The notes: generated by a model from the letters alone, not told the origin. 64,000 nt of DNA from Alkalibacillus salilacus (GCF_030812915.1 NZ_JAUSTQ010000001.1:1-64000); one strand, 5' to 3'; shown: positions 41,218-51,102, numbered from the stretch's first letter. Numbers and translations: made by a program.

Positions 41218-42114
41218 CTATTTTTTCATTTTCGGGTCTAACGCGTCACGTAAACCGTCACCAAAAATATTAAATGCCAACACGACAATGACGATTGCCA
41301 TACCAGGGAAGAACGCAATATGTCCTGCGTCCCGCATATAGCTTCGACCATCGTTTAACATGGCACCCCACTCTGGTCGAGGTGGCTGTGCACCCATACC
41401 CAAGAATGATAGACCCGCTGCTGTTAGAATCGCTGTTGCAATATAAAGTGTCGCATTAACAATCACTGGTGATAAAACGTTTGGTAAGATGTGTTTGAAG
41501 ATAATACGTCCATCTCCAGCACCCAATGCTTTAATCGCATCGACATATTCAAGATTTTTCGCAGCTAATGTAGAACCACGAATAATTCTTGCAAATCCAG
41601 GTATAGCATAAATCGCAACGGCAATTGTTACATTAATTAAATTACCACCTAAAATACTAACGATTGCTAGTGCTAATAGAATACCAGGGAACGCGAGTAA
41701 AATATCAATTAAACGCATAATAACGGCATCGATCTTACCACCGTAATACCCCGCAATAATACCAATTGGAATCCCCATTGCTGCCCCCATAAAGACAGAA
41801 GCAAAACCAATTCCTAATGTTAGTTTCATACCGTGAACAATTCTAGTAAAGATATCACGGCCTAAGTGGTCTGTTCCAAACCAGTGTTCTGCTGATGGTC
41901 CAGCGAATTTGTTAATAACATCTGTATCAGATGGATCTGCCGACAGCATCCACGGTCCAATAAATGAAAAAATTACTAAAATTAAGATCGTGTAAAATCC
42001 AATTAAGGCAGGAACGTTCTTTTTCAAACGTCGGTAAAAATCTTTCATCGCTTTAACACGAGGATTTTCGACTTTTGGTTGTGTAGGCGCTGCCTCTACT
42101 TGTTGATTCGACAT
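41218..42114 (-). CDS. oppC: Peptide ABC transporter permease (OppC/DppC/GsiD type)
   Basis: 298 residues. OppC-type N-terminal domain (FIGPWMLSADPSD...HWFGTDHLGRDIFTRIVHG) and EAA motif EYVDAIKALGAGDGRIIFKHILPNV. Cytoplasmic N-terminus of about 35 residues. First gene of the minus-strand operon; divergent from the binding protein. GGGGGT before ATG 42114. Confidence 0.93.
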   Translation of the reverse strand: MSNQQVEAAPTQPKVENPRVKAMKDFYRRLKKNVPALIGFYTILILVIFSFIGPWMLSADPSDTDVINKFAGPSAEHWFGTDHLGRDIFTRIVHGMKLTLGIGFASVFMGAAMGIPIGIIAGYYGGKIDAVIMRLIDILLAFPGILLALAIVSILGGNLINVTIAVAIYAIPGFARIIRGSTLAAKNLEYVDAIKALGAGDGRIIFKHILPNVLSPVIVNATLYIATAILTAAGLSFLGMGAQPPRPEWGAMLNDGRSYMRDAGHIAFFPGMAIVIVVLAFNIFGDGLRDALDPKMKK

Positions 42115-42600
42115 AGTATATACCCCCTTCTAACTTCATAACCTATTATTTTCTTTGATGATCTAACCGATTGGCTTAAGCAGAAGCTTCCATTATATTC
42201 TTTAGTGCGTAAATATTACAAATTTCATAAATAGTACAAAAATTTCGGCTGAATAATCATCATTTTAACACATCTGTAAGCGCTTCAGTAAAAACAGTTT
42301 TTGGAAAGCTTGTTCGACGAGTCTACTTTCTTCTTAACTATCATAAACGTATCTTCATATCCTGACAAGAATTTACCTTGAATTAAGTCTATTCAGAATA
42401 ATGTTACAATAATAACTTTATTCATTAAAACTGATATTTATCCATATTATTATACTGTAATTGCATGCTAAATAATATTTTAGATTAAATATAACCTTGC
42501 TAATAGTTTGAAAATGGTTTATAGTATCTTTGAGAGCTTACCTAAAAATTTATTTAGGTTCGACTCATTAAAAACAATTTTTCAAGGGGGTAACACAAGC
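42115..42600. promoter_or_regulatory. Divergent opp regulatory region
   Basis: 486 bp without a gene. For oppA: TTGCTA at 42497-42502 and TATAGT at 42520-42525, 17 bp apart, then an ACCTAAA/TTTAGGT hairpin at 42540-42559 in the leader. CTGTAAGCGCTTCAG at 42274-42288 is a pseudo-palindrome resembling a weak CcpA site. The leader of about 70 nt has no riboswitch I recognise. Confidence 0.5.
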
Positions 42601-44343
42601 ATGAAGTCAAACAAAACACTTTGGCTCGTAGCTGCAATGCTAGTTCTTTCACTATTTCTAGCAGCTTGTGCTGGTGGCGGTTCCGACGATGAAGACGGTT
42701 CAAGCGACGAAGGCTCAAGCGAAGATTCAAGCAGTGATGAAGGAAGTAGTGACGAAGGAAGCAGTGATGAAGAAGCTTCTGGTTCAGGCGGTAACGACCT
42801 AGAAGTTGCAATGGGAGCAGACATTGTATCTTTAGATCCGCACGGTAACAACGACGTTCCATCAAGTAACGTTCGTAGTAATATTTACGAAACACTTGTA
42901 ACGCAAAATGAAGATATGGAAATTCAGGAAGGTCTTGCAACTGACTGGGAACAAGTGGATGATACAACTTGGTCATTCACATTACGTGAAGGCGTTCAGT
43001 TCCATGATGGTACTGAATTTACAGCATCTGCTGTAAAAGCAAACCTTGAGCGTGTACTTGACCCAGCACAGGCGTCTCCACGTACTTTCCTTTATGAAAT
43101 GATCACGGATGTTTCAGTTGAAGGTGACTATGAAGTACAAATCACAACTGAATATCCATTCGCACCACTACTTGCACACTTAGCTCACGATGCTGGTGGT
43201 ATGATTAGTGAAGAAGTTATTACAGCTGACTACGAAAATGCTTTATCAGAAGCTGAAGTAGACATGTCAGTAGATGAGTATTACGAGTTACGCGCTGAAG
43301 GTGGCGACGAATTCGAAGAGGTTTCAGGAGAAATCACTGAAACTGTAGGTACTCACGTACAAGAAAACCCTTATGGTACTGGTTACTACCAATTTGATTC
43401 CCGCTCATCAGGTGAATCAACAACACTTACTCGTTATGAAGATTATTGGGGTGACAACGCAACACTTGATAGTGTAACTTTCAAGGTTGTTCCTGAACCT
43501 GGTGCTCGTATGGCTGAGCTAGAGACTGGTGATTCACACGTTGCGGATATCACACCAACACAAAAATCTAGTGTTGAAGAAGCAGAAGGTATTCGTGTAG
43601 AACAAGAACCTTCAGTTAGCCTTTCTTATATTGGTTTTAACATGCAAAAAGAACCATTCGATAACAAGAAAGTTCGCCAAGCTATTAACCTAGCGATTAA
43701 CCAAGAAGAAATTATCGATGGTATTTACCAAGGTAATGGTACAGTAGCAACTGGTCCAATAGCTCCTGGTGTATTCGGTTATGACGATAGTGTTGAAGGT
43801 CTTGGACATGAGCCAGACCGTGCACAAGAATTATTAAACGAAGCTGGTTATGAAGATGGTTTCGAAACAACACTATGGACTAACGACAACGAATCCCGTG
43901 TTGAAACAGCTGTTTACGTACAGGATAAATTAAGTGAGTATAACATCGATGTAGAAGTTGAAGAATTAGAATGGGGTACTTACTTAGAGCGTACAGCTAA
44001 CGGTGAACATGACATGTTCGTTCTAGGTTGGTCAACTGTTACTGGTGACCCTGACTATGGTCTATACGCTCTATTCCATTCAAGTGCACAAGGTTCAACA
44101 GGTAACCGTTCTTTCGTAGAAAACGAAGAACTTGACCAATTACTTGATGAAGGTCGTCGTGAAACAGACGAAGAAGCACGTAAAGAAATTTACTCAGAAG
44201 CACAAGAGCTTCTAGCTGATATTGCACCAATGGTTTACATTCACCACCAAGATCACCTTAAAGGTGCGAGTGAGAACTTAGAGAACTACTCTGTAGATCC
44301 ATTAGGTATCCATCAGCTTAAGAACGTTGAAATTAACAACTAA
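42601..44343 (+). CDS. oppA: Peptide/glutathione-type ABC transporter substrate-binding lipoprotein
   Basis: 580 residues. Lipobox LAAC (Cys 23), then about 45 residues of Gly/Ser/Asp/Glu repeats (SSDEGSS), then an SBP_bac_5 domain with DIVSLDPHG, SNVRSNIYETLV, TDWEQVDDTTWSFTLREGV and FDNKKVRQAINLAIN. GsiB/DppA-like; substrate is a small peptide or glutathione. ATG 42601 follows AAGGGGG. Codon use (many GAA, GGT, AAC) suggests high expression. Divergent from oppCBDF, which lacks its own binding protein, so they form one system. Confidence 0.92.
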   Translation: MKSNKTLWLVAAMLVLSLFLAACAGGGSDDEDGSSDEGSSEDSSSDEGSSDEGSSDEEASGSGGNDLEVAMGADIVSLDPHGNNDVPSSNVRSNIYETLVTQNEDMEIQEGLATDWEQVDDTTWSFTLREGVQFHDGTEFTASAVKANLERVLDPAQASPRTFLYEMITDVSVEGDYEVQITTEYPFAPLLAHLAHDAGGMISEEVITADYENALSEAEVDMSVDEYYELRAEGGDEFEEVSGEITETVGTHVQENPYGTGYYQFDSRSSGESTTLTRYEDYWGDNATLDSVTFKVVPEPGARMAELETGDSHVADITPTQKSSVEEAEGIRVEQEPSVSLSYIGFNMQKEPFDNKKVRQAINLAINQEEIIDGIYQGNGTVATGPIAPGVFGYDDSVEGLGHEPDRAQELLNEAGYEDGFETTLWTNDNESRVETAVYVQDKLSEYNIDVEVEELEWGTYLERTANGEHDMFVLGWSTVTGDPDYGLYALFHSSAQGSTGNRSFVENEELDQLLDEGRRETDEEARKEIYSEAQELLADIAPMVYIHHQDHLKGASENLENYSVDPLGIHQLKNVEINN

Positions 44344-44363
44344 TTATTAACCAACGTCTTTAA

Positions 44364-44393
44364 AAAAGGCTGGCATTGCGCCAGCCTTTTTTT
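44364..44393 (+). terminator. oppA terminator
   Basis: AAAAGGCTGGC pairs with GCCAGCCTTTT, followed by TTT. Confidence 0.88.
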
Positions 44394-44427
44394 ATGTTTC
44401 AAGGAATATATAAAATGCACCCAAATA

Positions 44428-44475
44428 AAAAGCACCGATGAGAACTCATTTATTTGAGTTCTCATCGGTGCTTTT
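44428..44475. terminator. typA terminator
   Basis: A 21-bp nearly perfect stem (AAAGCACCGATGAGAACTCA with its complement) downstream of typA. Confidence 0.88.
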
Positions 44476-44486
44476 ATAGTTAGCTT

Positions 44487-46316
44487 TTATTTCCCTGTTT
44501 TACGTTTTTCTTCACGTTCACGTTCGCCTTTATTCAAGATCTTCTTACGTAGGCGAATTGATTCAGGTGTGACTTCGCAATATTCATCATCATCTAAATA
44601 CTCGATTGCTTCTTCTAACGTTAATTTACGAGTACCTTTTAGTGTGACGGTATTATCTTTCGTTGCTGAACGAACGTTTGTCAGTTCTTTTGCTTTTGTA
44701 ATATTGACGGTTAAGTCATTATCACGGTTATGCTCACCGACAATCATACCCTCATAGACTTCCGTATTGGGTTCAACAAAAATAGTACCACGGTCTTCTA
44801 AGTTCATAATACTATATGGTGTTGCTTTCCCTTTTTCTTGTGAGACAAGTACACCTTGACGACGGCCACCAACTGATCCTTGAACAACAGGCTCATAAGA
44901 ATCGAAAGAATGGTTTAAGATTCCATAACCACGTGTTTGTGACATGAACTCAGTTGAGTAACCGATTAAACCACGGGATGGTACTTTAAATTCGATTCGT
45001 ACTTGGCCATTACCTTGGTTAATCATATCGACCATTTCACCTTTACGAGCACCAAGTGATTCCATAACAGGTCCTGTATAATCTTCAGGTACATCGACTT
45101 GTACATGCTCATAAGGCTCACATTTCACACCATCAATTTCTTGGATGATGACTTGTGGTTTTGATATTTGTAATTCGTAACCTTCACGGCGCATGTTCTC
45201 GATTAGAATCGATAAGTGAAGTTCACCGCGCCCTGATACAATCCAAGCATCTGGCGATTCTGTTTCTTCAACACGTAAACTTACGTCTGTTTCAAGTTGA
45301 GTTAATAAACGTTCTTCGATTTTACGGGAGGTAATATGCTTACCTTCTTTACCTGCAAATGGACTATTGTTAGTGACAAACTTCATTTGTAGCGTTGGCT
45401 CATCAATACGAAGAATCGGTAATTGATCGTGATGATTCATGTCACAGACTGTTTCACCAACGTTGATATCCTCCAAGCCAGCGATCGCGACAATGTCACC
45501 CGCTTCTGCTTCTTCAATTTCAACTCGTTTTAAGCCAATAAAGCCGAATAATTTGTTGATACGTTGGTTTTTCACAGAACCGTCTTTCTTCATGACTGCG
45601 ACATGATCGCCGACTTTCATGCGTCCACGGTATACGCGACCGACACCAATACGACCAACGAAGTCGTTATAATCAAGCAACGTCACTTGGAACTGTAACG
45701 GTTCATCTGCAAGTGGTTTTGGTGCTGGAATATAATCTAAGATCGTCTCGAAAACCGGTTCCATCGTCTCTTGCTGATCATCTGCTTCATAACCAGAAGT
45801 TCCTTGTAATGCTGATGCATAAGCAACAGGGAATTCTAATTGCTCATCATCAGCGCCAAGCTCGATAAATAGGTCTAATACTTCATCGACCACTTCCTGA
45901 GGGCGGGCATTAGGACGATCAATCTTATTGAGTACGACCATTGGCTTCAAGTTTTGCTCTAATGCTTTTTTGAGGACAAATCGCGTCTGCGGCATGACTC
46001 CTTCATAAGCGTCAACAACGAGCATAACCCCGTCTACCATTTTCATAATCCGCTCAACTTCACCGCCGAAGTCAGCGTGACCTGGTGTATCTAAGATATT
46101 GACCCGCGTATTACCGTAATTAATCGCGGTATTTTTAGCGAGAATCGTAATTCCACGCTCTTTTTCTAAATCATCCGTATCCATCGCACGGTCATCGACA
46201 TTTTCATTATCACGAAACGTGCCAGAATAGTGCAACATTTGGTCCACTAATGTTGTCTTCCCGTGGTCGACGTGCGCGATAATCGCGATGTTACGAATAT
46301 CTTTTTGCTCTTGCAT
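44487..46316 (-). CDS. typA: Translational GTPase TypA/BipA
   Basis: 609 residues. G1 AHVDHGKT, G2 ERGITILAKN, G3 DTPGHADFGGE, G4 NKIDRP, then EF-G-like domains and the TypA C-terminal domain (VPSRGLIGYSTEFMSQTRGYG). Binds ribosomes and assists assembly and stress adaptation. Full length. ATG 46316 after GGAGCG. Monocistronic. Confidence 0.97.
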   Translation of the reverse strand: MQEQKDIRNIAIIAHVDHGKTTLVDQMLHYSGTFRDNENVDDRAMDTDDLEKERGITILAKNTAINYGNTRVNILDTPGHADFGGEVERIMKMVDGVMLVVDAYEGVMPQTRFVLKKALEQNLKPMVVLNKIDRPNARPQEVVDEVLDLFIELGADDEQLEFPVAYASALQGTSGYEADDQQETMEPVFETILDYIPAPKPLADEPLQFQVTLLDYNDFVGRIGVGRVYRGRMKVGDHVAVMKKDGSVKNQRINKLFGFIGLKRVEIEEAEAGDIVAIAGLEDINVGETVCDMNHHDQLPILRIDEPTLQMKFVTNNSPFAGKEGKHITSRKIEERLLTQLETDVSLRVEETESPDAWIVSGRGELHLSILIENMRREGYELQISKPQVIIQEIDGVKCEPYEHVQVDVPEDYTGPVMESLGARKGEMVDMINQGNGQVRIEFKVPSRGLIGYSTEFMSQTRGYGILNHSFDSYEPVVQGSVGGRRQGVLVSQEKGKATPYSIMNLEDRGTIFVEPNTEVYEGMIVGEHNRDNDLTVNITKAKELTNVRSATKDNTVTLKGTRKLTLEEAIEYLDDDEYCEVTPESIRLRKKILNKGEREREEKRKTGK

Positions 46317-46408
46317 AAAAACGCTCCATTTCTTTTCGATAAATTTCCTGCCTTAGTCATTATATATCAGTTCCCGTGATCTGTATAGCTTTAAACCTGA
46401 TCAATTGA

Positions 46409-47641
46409 TTAGTTGACTGTCCTTAGTGACTTAGCAAATACTAAAACAAAAACACCGACTACCATCAAACAAACGGAACTAGATAATAAAATCGTATCAA
46501 TTGTAAGACCGAGTGAAATCAAAAATGATGTTAATAAATACGACACTGGAATTAATCCCATTGATGCGAATGACATGAGACTCATCATCCGTCCAATATA
46601 CTTCTTTTCAGTATGAGCTTGAATGGCCGATATAATCGGCACATCAATCGTTGAGATTACTAAACCAATTAAACTAATAAACATTAAGCTTAATAGCAAG
46701 CTATCTGTTAAACTAAAGGCAACCATGAACAACCCTAACAACATAATACCGGTTAAGGCAACCATACCGCGCTTCTGTCTCACATTTAATACACCTATTA
46801 GTAACGCGCCAACAAGTGTACCGACACCAAGCATCCCGCTTAGCAAACTATAAGTAAACTCATCACCATTTAAAATATCACGGGCAAATAAAGGCAACCC
46901 TACTTGCATAGGGCCACTTAAAAACAAATTCATCGATACAGATGATAACATCAGTGCGAGCATAAATGGAGACTGTTTTAAATAGGCGAATCCTTCCTTA
47001 ATATTGTGCCAAACAGACGATGATTCATTCAATTCATCCTGATCATAACTCACATTTTTACGGATGATTAAATCAACAATAGCAGCTAATAGCAACATGG
47101 CACTTACAAACGCAAACATCACTTCGTATGAACCAAATCCGATCACAAGCCCTGCCAATAAAGGACCGATTATCGTGGATGCTCGTTGGGTTGTTTGCAC
47201 AATCGAATTAGCCCTCGTTAATTGATCACGACTAACTAAACTCGGCATTAGAGATGAACTAGACGGCCAAAAAAACGCGTCTAATAATCCGAACACAAAC
47301 GACAATCCGATAAGAATGCCTATTGAGAATAAATCAACTAACAAAAGAACAATCACAGCAACCAATAACAGTCCTTTAGTTAAATCTGATAACAACATAA
47401 CCGTCGCTTTATTCACACGATCCGCAATCGCACCACCAATCAACATAAATACTAAACGTGGAACCGAACTAGCAAAAAATACAAGACCAAGTTTCGCCTC
47501 TAATTGCAATTCATCAACGACGTACCAATTAACCGTAAATAAATAAAACGATACACTTAATGTCGATGCTAATAATGTTAAGAAAAAATAAATGAACAGC
47601 TTATTTCTTATTAATGAAACAGCATTGGTTTCATTCACCAT
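46409..47641 (-). CDS. MFS transporter (drug-efflux type)
   Basis: 410 residues, twelve membrane segments. Loop 2-3 carries GGAIADRVNKATVMLLSD, the MFS motif A variant. The fold resembles the MFS_3/enterobactin exporter-like group. Probably exports a toxic compound. ATG 47641 has AAGGGG 6 nt upstream. 10 bp after the ArsR-type regulator, so the pair is one unit and the regulator likely senses the cargo. Confidence 0.88.
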   Translation of the reverse strand: MVNETNAVSLIRNKLFIYFFLTLLASTLSVSFYLFTVNWYVVDELQLEAKLGLVFFASSVPRLVFMLIGGAIADRVNKATVMLLSDLTKGLLLVAVIVLLLVDLFSIGILIGLSFVFGLLDAFFWPSSSSLMPSLVSRDQLTRANSIVQTTQRASTIIGPLLAGLVIGFGSYEVMFAFVSAMLLLAAIVDLIIRKNVSYDQDELNESSSVWHNIKEGFAYLKQSPFMLALMLSSVSMNLFLSGPMQVGLPLFARDILNGDEFTYSLLSGMLGVGTLVGALLIGVLNVRQKRGMVALTGIMLLGLFMVAFSLTDSLLLSLMFISLIGLVISTIDVPIISAIQAHTEKKYIGRMMSLMSFASMGLIPVSYLLTSFLISLGLTIDTILLSSSVCLMVVGVFVLVFAKSLRTVN

Positions 47642-47651
47642 TCTCATCCCC

Positions 47652-48659
47652 TTATTCTTCGCCTAAAAACAATTGATTCAATGCCTCAATCACCTGTTTT
47701 AACTCTGCCTGGTTCAATGTATAATAGACTTTATTTTCATCACGATCTGATTTCACAAATCCTTGGTTGAGTAATAACGCTAAGTGATGCGAGACCGTTG
47801 AATTCGATACACCAAGTGCTTGTGCAATTTCATAACCATAATGAGGCCGCTTCTTCAATAGCCTAAGCATCTGAAAACGTCTTTCATCCGTTAAGAGCTT
47901 TAATAATTCTAATACTTCCTTGTCGTTATGAAATTTACGAATCATTTGATATCGTGCCATGCCAACAGTTAGTAATATGACACCATCACCTTCCATAACG
48001 CTAAAACCTAAATTAGAACTATAGGATGGCATGGCGATTAATTGTTTGGGGTCACCTGTATTAACAACATATTGTTCGGCTAGATCCATCGCAAACTGTT
48101 GGTACTCTTCTGACTGAAACGTTTCCTCTGCTTCATGGCCTAAGGTTTCAATCATGCTTTGGTGCTCTTCGTAATATGACCACATATTATTCAGCAGCGA
48201 TACTAAACGTTGTTTCAATTCTTCTGGATTACTCACAAAATAGAGTAACTTCCACTTTTCCTGTTCAGGCACTGCAAGTGATTGAATCCGTTTCTCGACT
48301 GATTGTTTTTCGACCTTTTCATCAATAAAACCTGTGGTAGTGACCACTTGTTGTATGACATTGTCGTTAAGACTTTCCACTCCTTTCGTCAAACCAGCCA
48401 ACGACTCAAGGGCACCTTGTTTATATAACGTCGGCACTAAAGATAAAGCCATCATACTATCTGCTTGAAAGAATACCTTCAATTCATCCATTAGTGATGA
48501 AGGCAATGAGGCTTGAATGTCTCGTAACCACTTTTCTACCTCGTTATTTTGAATAATCGATTGTAACCGGTCATCCATTTCTTCATTCCCGGAATTTGCC
48601 AACCTATATAAAAACATCAAATAATCATTCATCGTTAAGAATGTAACTGTATATTTCAT
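47652..48659 (-). CDS. ArsR-family regulator with large N-terminal sensor domain
   Basis: 335 residues. The winged HTH is at the C-terminal end (LTDERRFQMLRLLKKRPHYGYEIAQALGVSNSTVSHHLALLLNQG). The first 240 residues are a helical domain typical of the long ArsR proteins that control MFS pumps in Bacilli; no metal-binding Cys cluster is seen, so a small-molecule effector is likelier than metal. ATG after AAGGAG. Operator-like palindromes overlap its promoter. Confidence 0.88.
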   Translation of the reverse strand: MKYTVTFLTMNDYLMFLYRLANSGNEEMDDRLQSIIQNNEVEKWLRDIQASLPSSLMDELKVFFQADSMMALSLVPTLYKQGALESLAGLTKGVESLNDNVIQQVVTTTGFIDEKVEKQSVEKRIQSLAVPEQEKWKLLYFVSNPEELKQRLVSLLNNMWSYYEEHQSMIETLGHEAEETFQSEEYQQFAMDLAEQYVVNTGDPKQLIAMPSYSSNLGFSVMEGDGVILLTVGMARYQMIRKFHNDKEVLELLKLLTDERRFQMLRLLKKRPHYGYEIAQALGVSNSTVSHHLALLLNQGFVKSDRDENKVYYTLNQAELKQVIEALNQLFLGEE

Positions 48660-48703
48660 ATTTATCGAATCTCCTTTTTGAATTTAATCGAATGTTTATT
48701 TGC

Positions 48704-48757
48704 ACTGTATAACAATACCATATATATGTCAAATGTTATATTTGATGAACATCAAAT
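48704..48757 (-). promoter_or_regulatory. Promoter and operator of the ArsR-MFS unit
   Basis: Minus-strand TTGACA (plus 48727-48732) and TACAGT (48704-48709), 17-bp spacing. Overlapping inverted repeats TCAAAT-GTTAT-ATTTGA (48729-48745) and ATTTGATG-AA-CATCAAAT (48740-48757) cover and extend upstream of the -35, as expected for autorepression. Confidence 0.7.
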
Positions 48758-48767
48758 GACGAAACGT

Positions 48768-48796
48768 AAAAAACACTCCTTAGTTTTTAAGGAGTG
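48768..48796 (-). terminator. Terminator of the 48787 gene
   Basis: CACTCCTTA pairs with TAAGGAGTG, then a T-run on the minus strand. One arm holds the last codons and the stop of the gene. Confidence 0.82.
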
Positions 48797-49242
48797 CTCG
48801 TTTCGTTCATCTCGTCTAATAATGGATAAACTGCCTCTACGCCTTCTTCAGCAATGTGACAGGCGATCCCGATTGGGGTTTCCCAAAAATGGTCGGGAAT
48901 CACAGGGTTTTTGAGTCCAGCTGGCTGATAGAGTGATTTATAAATCCGATCGAGATGATCTCGAGTTGTCTGTCGATCTAGCTCTTTTTCGCCTCTTGCG
49001 ATTAAGAACATATAGCGCATCGATTGGAAAATATTATCCCCTGGCATGAAAGTGAAATTTTTAAATAAATACAATTGTTTTTCTGCCTGTTCTGAAATAG
49101 CTTGGTTAATGGCCAAATCATCCAAACGTTCATACAATTGATTGTATAATAATTTAAAGACACGTCGCTTCTCTTGTTGCATGACATCATCGGTGTACAC
49201 GGTTTTCAATAAATCATACGCTTGTTCGCGTGTCCAACTCAT
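48787..49242 (-). CDS. Conserved-looking soluble protein of unknown function
   Basis: 151 residues, mainly helical, no signal peptide or membrane segment. Features: SWTREQAYDLLKTVY at the start, a central NFTFMPGDNIFQSMRYMFLIARGEKE and a C-terminal FWETPIGIACHIAEEGVEAVYPLLDEM. No family recognised. Clear ribosome site AAGGGAGAG before ATG 49242. 15 bp after the HesB-like gene, probably co-transcribed. Confidence 0.8.
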   Translation of the reverse strand: MSWTREQAYDLLKTVYTDDVMQQEKRRVFKLLYNQLYERLDDLAINQAISEQAEKQLYLFKNFTFMPGDNIFQSMRYMFLIARGEKELDRQTTRDHLDRIYKSLYQPAGLKNPVIPDHFWETPIGIACHIAEEGVEAVYPLLDEMNETSTP

Positions 49243-49257
49243 GTAACTCTCCCTTTC

Positions 49258-49548
49258 TTAATTCAATGGTTCGTCGGAATAAGCGACTTCGCCATCTTTC
49301 AAACCGACATGCAAATCTTTATCGTTAAAAAACCAAACATCTTTTTGATCAATTTGAAAAGAAATGCCTTGTTTCTCCGTCGTGACCTGTGGTTCGTTAG
49401 CACTGCCAATGGCCATACCGATCGAAAGGCCTGACTGAAACGCACTGTCGCCTCCGTATTTTGGATAAAATTGAATCGCATCGCCTTCTTCTAAATCCAT
49501 CTCATCTTTGAACCAGTTAACCGCTTCATCTGTTATGTTAATATTCAT
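49258..49548 (-). CDS. HesB/YneR-type protein
   Basis: 96 residues with the HesB-like fold pattern (ITDEAVNWFKDEMDL, AIQFYPKYGG, FFNDKDLHVGLKDG). It contains no cysteine, so it cannot bind an Fe-S cluster like true A-type carriers; this is usual for the YneR branch. Role unknown. ATG after AAGGGGGT. Confidence 0.88.
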   Translation of the reverse strand: MNINITDEAVNWFKDEMDLEEGDAIQFYPKYGGDSAFQSGLSIGMAIGSANEPQVTTEKQGISFQIDQKDVWFFNDKDLHVGLKDGEVAYSDEPLN

Positions 49549-49699
49549 GCTAAAACCCCCTTCTAGTCTCTTACTGTTAGTGTACCGAAAACACGCTTAA
49601 ACAACAAATTATTCCACTTTAACCATTGCAAATTTGTTTCGGGTATCGTAAAATTTCATGAACGCCTTAACGCGCTAAAAGATTGAATGAGGTGACAAC

Positions 49700-50590
49700 A
49701 TGACTGAGGAACGGATCGGAATTCTATATGCAACGTTCGCTTATTTATTGTGGGGACTACTTCCTCTTTATTGGAAATTAATCGAAAACGTCCCAGCGTG
49801 GGAGATTCTAGCGCACCGAATTTTCTGGTCGCTCGTTTTTATGATTGTATTTATTTTAGTGATCCGGCGTTGGCACTTACTCGTAGCTGAAGTAAAATCT
49901 TTATTTACTAACGCTAAAACTGCACTTGGGATTAGTGCGGCAGGCATCGTGATTAGTTTAAATTGGGTGATTTACATATGGGCTGTCAACTCTGATCACG
50001 TGCTCGATGCAAGTCTTGGTTACTATATTAACCCATTAATCAGTATTTTATTTGGCCTTATCTTCTTAAAAGAACGGTTTAGTTCGATCCAATGGGTAGC
50101 GATTGCCCTTGCGTTTATTGGCGTTAGCTACATGACGATTAATTTAGGGTCTTTTCCATGGGCTGCTTTAGCACTCGCTATGACATTTGGTATTTATGGA
50201 TTGTTGAAGAAAGTCGTTCAATTGAATGCCATTTTCGGCTTGGCTATTGAAACAATGGTTGTGGCACCTATTGCGTTTATTTATATTACAGGATTAGAGT
50301 TCTCCGGCGGGGGTGCTTTAGGTACTTCATGGGGAGCGACGCTAATTTTGATTGGAGCAGGTATAGCGACTGCGATCCCTCTTTTACTATTCGCTCAAGG
50401 GGCTAAACGAATACCATTATCGTTAATTGGATTCCTGCAATACCTCGCCCCAACACTTATGTTATTGATCGGCGTCTTCTTATACAATGAACCATTCACA
50501 TCCGTCCATGCCGTGACGTTTATATTGATTTGGCTCGGGCTTATTTTATACACATACGAACGCGTGAAACATTTACGACAAGCCGGATAA
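49700..50590 (+). CDS. rarD: EamA-family transporter RarD
   Basis: 296 residues, ten membrane segments in two EamA repeats. RarD hallmarks: LLWGLLPLYWKLIENVPAWEILAHRIFWSL and NWVIYIWAVNSDHVLDASLGYYINPL. Putative permease with unproven substrate (name from E. coli chloramphenicol-related phenotype). ATG after GAGGTGAC. Single gene. Confidence 0.93.
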   Translation: MTEERIGILYATFAYLLWGLLPLYWKLIENVPAWEILAHRIFWSLVFMIVFILVIRRWHLLVAEVKSLFTNAKTALGISAAGIVISLNWVIYIWAVNSDHVLDASLGYYINPLISILFGLIFLKERFSSIQWVAIALAFIGVSYMTINLGSFPWAALALAMTFGIYGLLKKVVQLNAIFGLAIETMVVAPIAFIYITGLEFSGGGALGTSWGATLILIGAGIATAIPLLLFAQGAKRIPLSLIGFLQYLAPTLMLLIGVFLYNEPFTSVHAVTFILIWLGLILYTYERVKHLRQAG

Positions 50591-50622
50591 TGGACGTAGT
50601 TGAATTAAAAATTTATATGTAG

Positions 50623-50670
50623 AAAGGCGAAGATACGTCGAATCCTCTCCCTCGACGTCCTTCGCCTTTT
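50623..50670. terminator. Terminator between rarD and the csp3 gene
   Basis: AAAGGCGAAG and CTTCGCCTTT enclose a second stem ACGTCGA/TCGACGT. U-run to the right, A-rich left. Confidence 0.85.
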
Positions 50671-50680
50671 TAAATTGAGA

Positions 50681-51025
50681 TTAACCTACCATTTGTCGGC
50701 ATGCTTGAGCACATTCACGACAGATTTGCGCACATTCTTGACAATGATCATCTTGCATCTTCTCACACTCAACAGCACATTGTTCACACACTTGCGCACA
50801 CACGCCGCAAAGCGTAACTGAAAATGAACTATTCCGTGCCATATACTCTGTAGCTTGACCACAAATATCCGCACAATCATGCAACGTCTGAATACAATTG
50901 ATCCGTGCTTGAACGTCTGGCTCTTGCAAGCAAGCAGTCAAGCACTCCTCACAAGCTCTCAAACACTTCTGACACGCTTCAATACACGCATCCATATTCG
51001 TTGGTGATGTTGATAATACACCCAT
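50681..51025 (-). CDS. csp3: Four-helix-bundle copper storage protein (Csp3/YhjQ type)
   Basis: 114 residues with 19 Cys, nearly all in CxxxC/CxxC pairs along four helices (CIEACQKCLRACEECLTAC; CGVCAQVCEQCAVECEKM; CQECAQICRECAQACR). No Tat or Sec signal, so it is the cytosolic Csp3 class, whose B. subtilis member is YhjQ. Such proteins hold many Cu(I) ions inside the tetramer core. ATG 51025 after GAGGAGTG. No copper exporter gene nearby. Confidence 0.92.
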   Translation of the reverse strand: MGVLSTSPTNMDACIEACQKCLRACEECLTACLQEPDVQARINCIQTLHDCADICGQATEYMARNSSFSVTLCGVCAQVCEQCAVECEKMQDDHCQECAQICRECAQACRQMVG

Positions 51026-51102
51026 TAAAAACACTCCTCTCTATTATCGTCCTTTATCATGCCCGCTTAGTTTTGTTTTATGAATTAAGGCTACTCACTA
51101 CA

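Noticed and set aside
42274-42288. cre site in the opp regulatory region
   Set aside because: AAGCGCTT core is present, but the right half departs from consensus at three positions, so it is kept only as a note.
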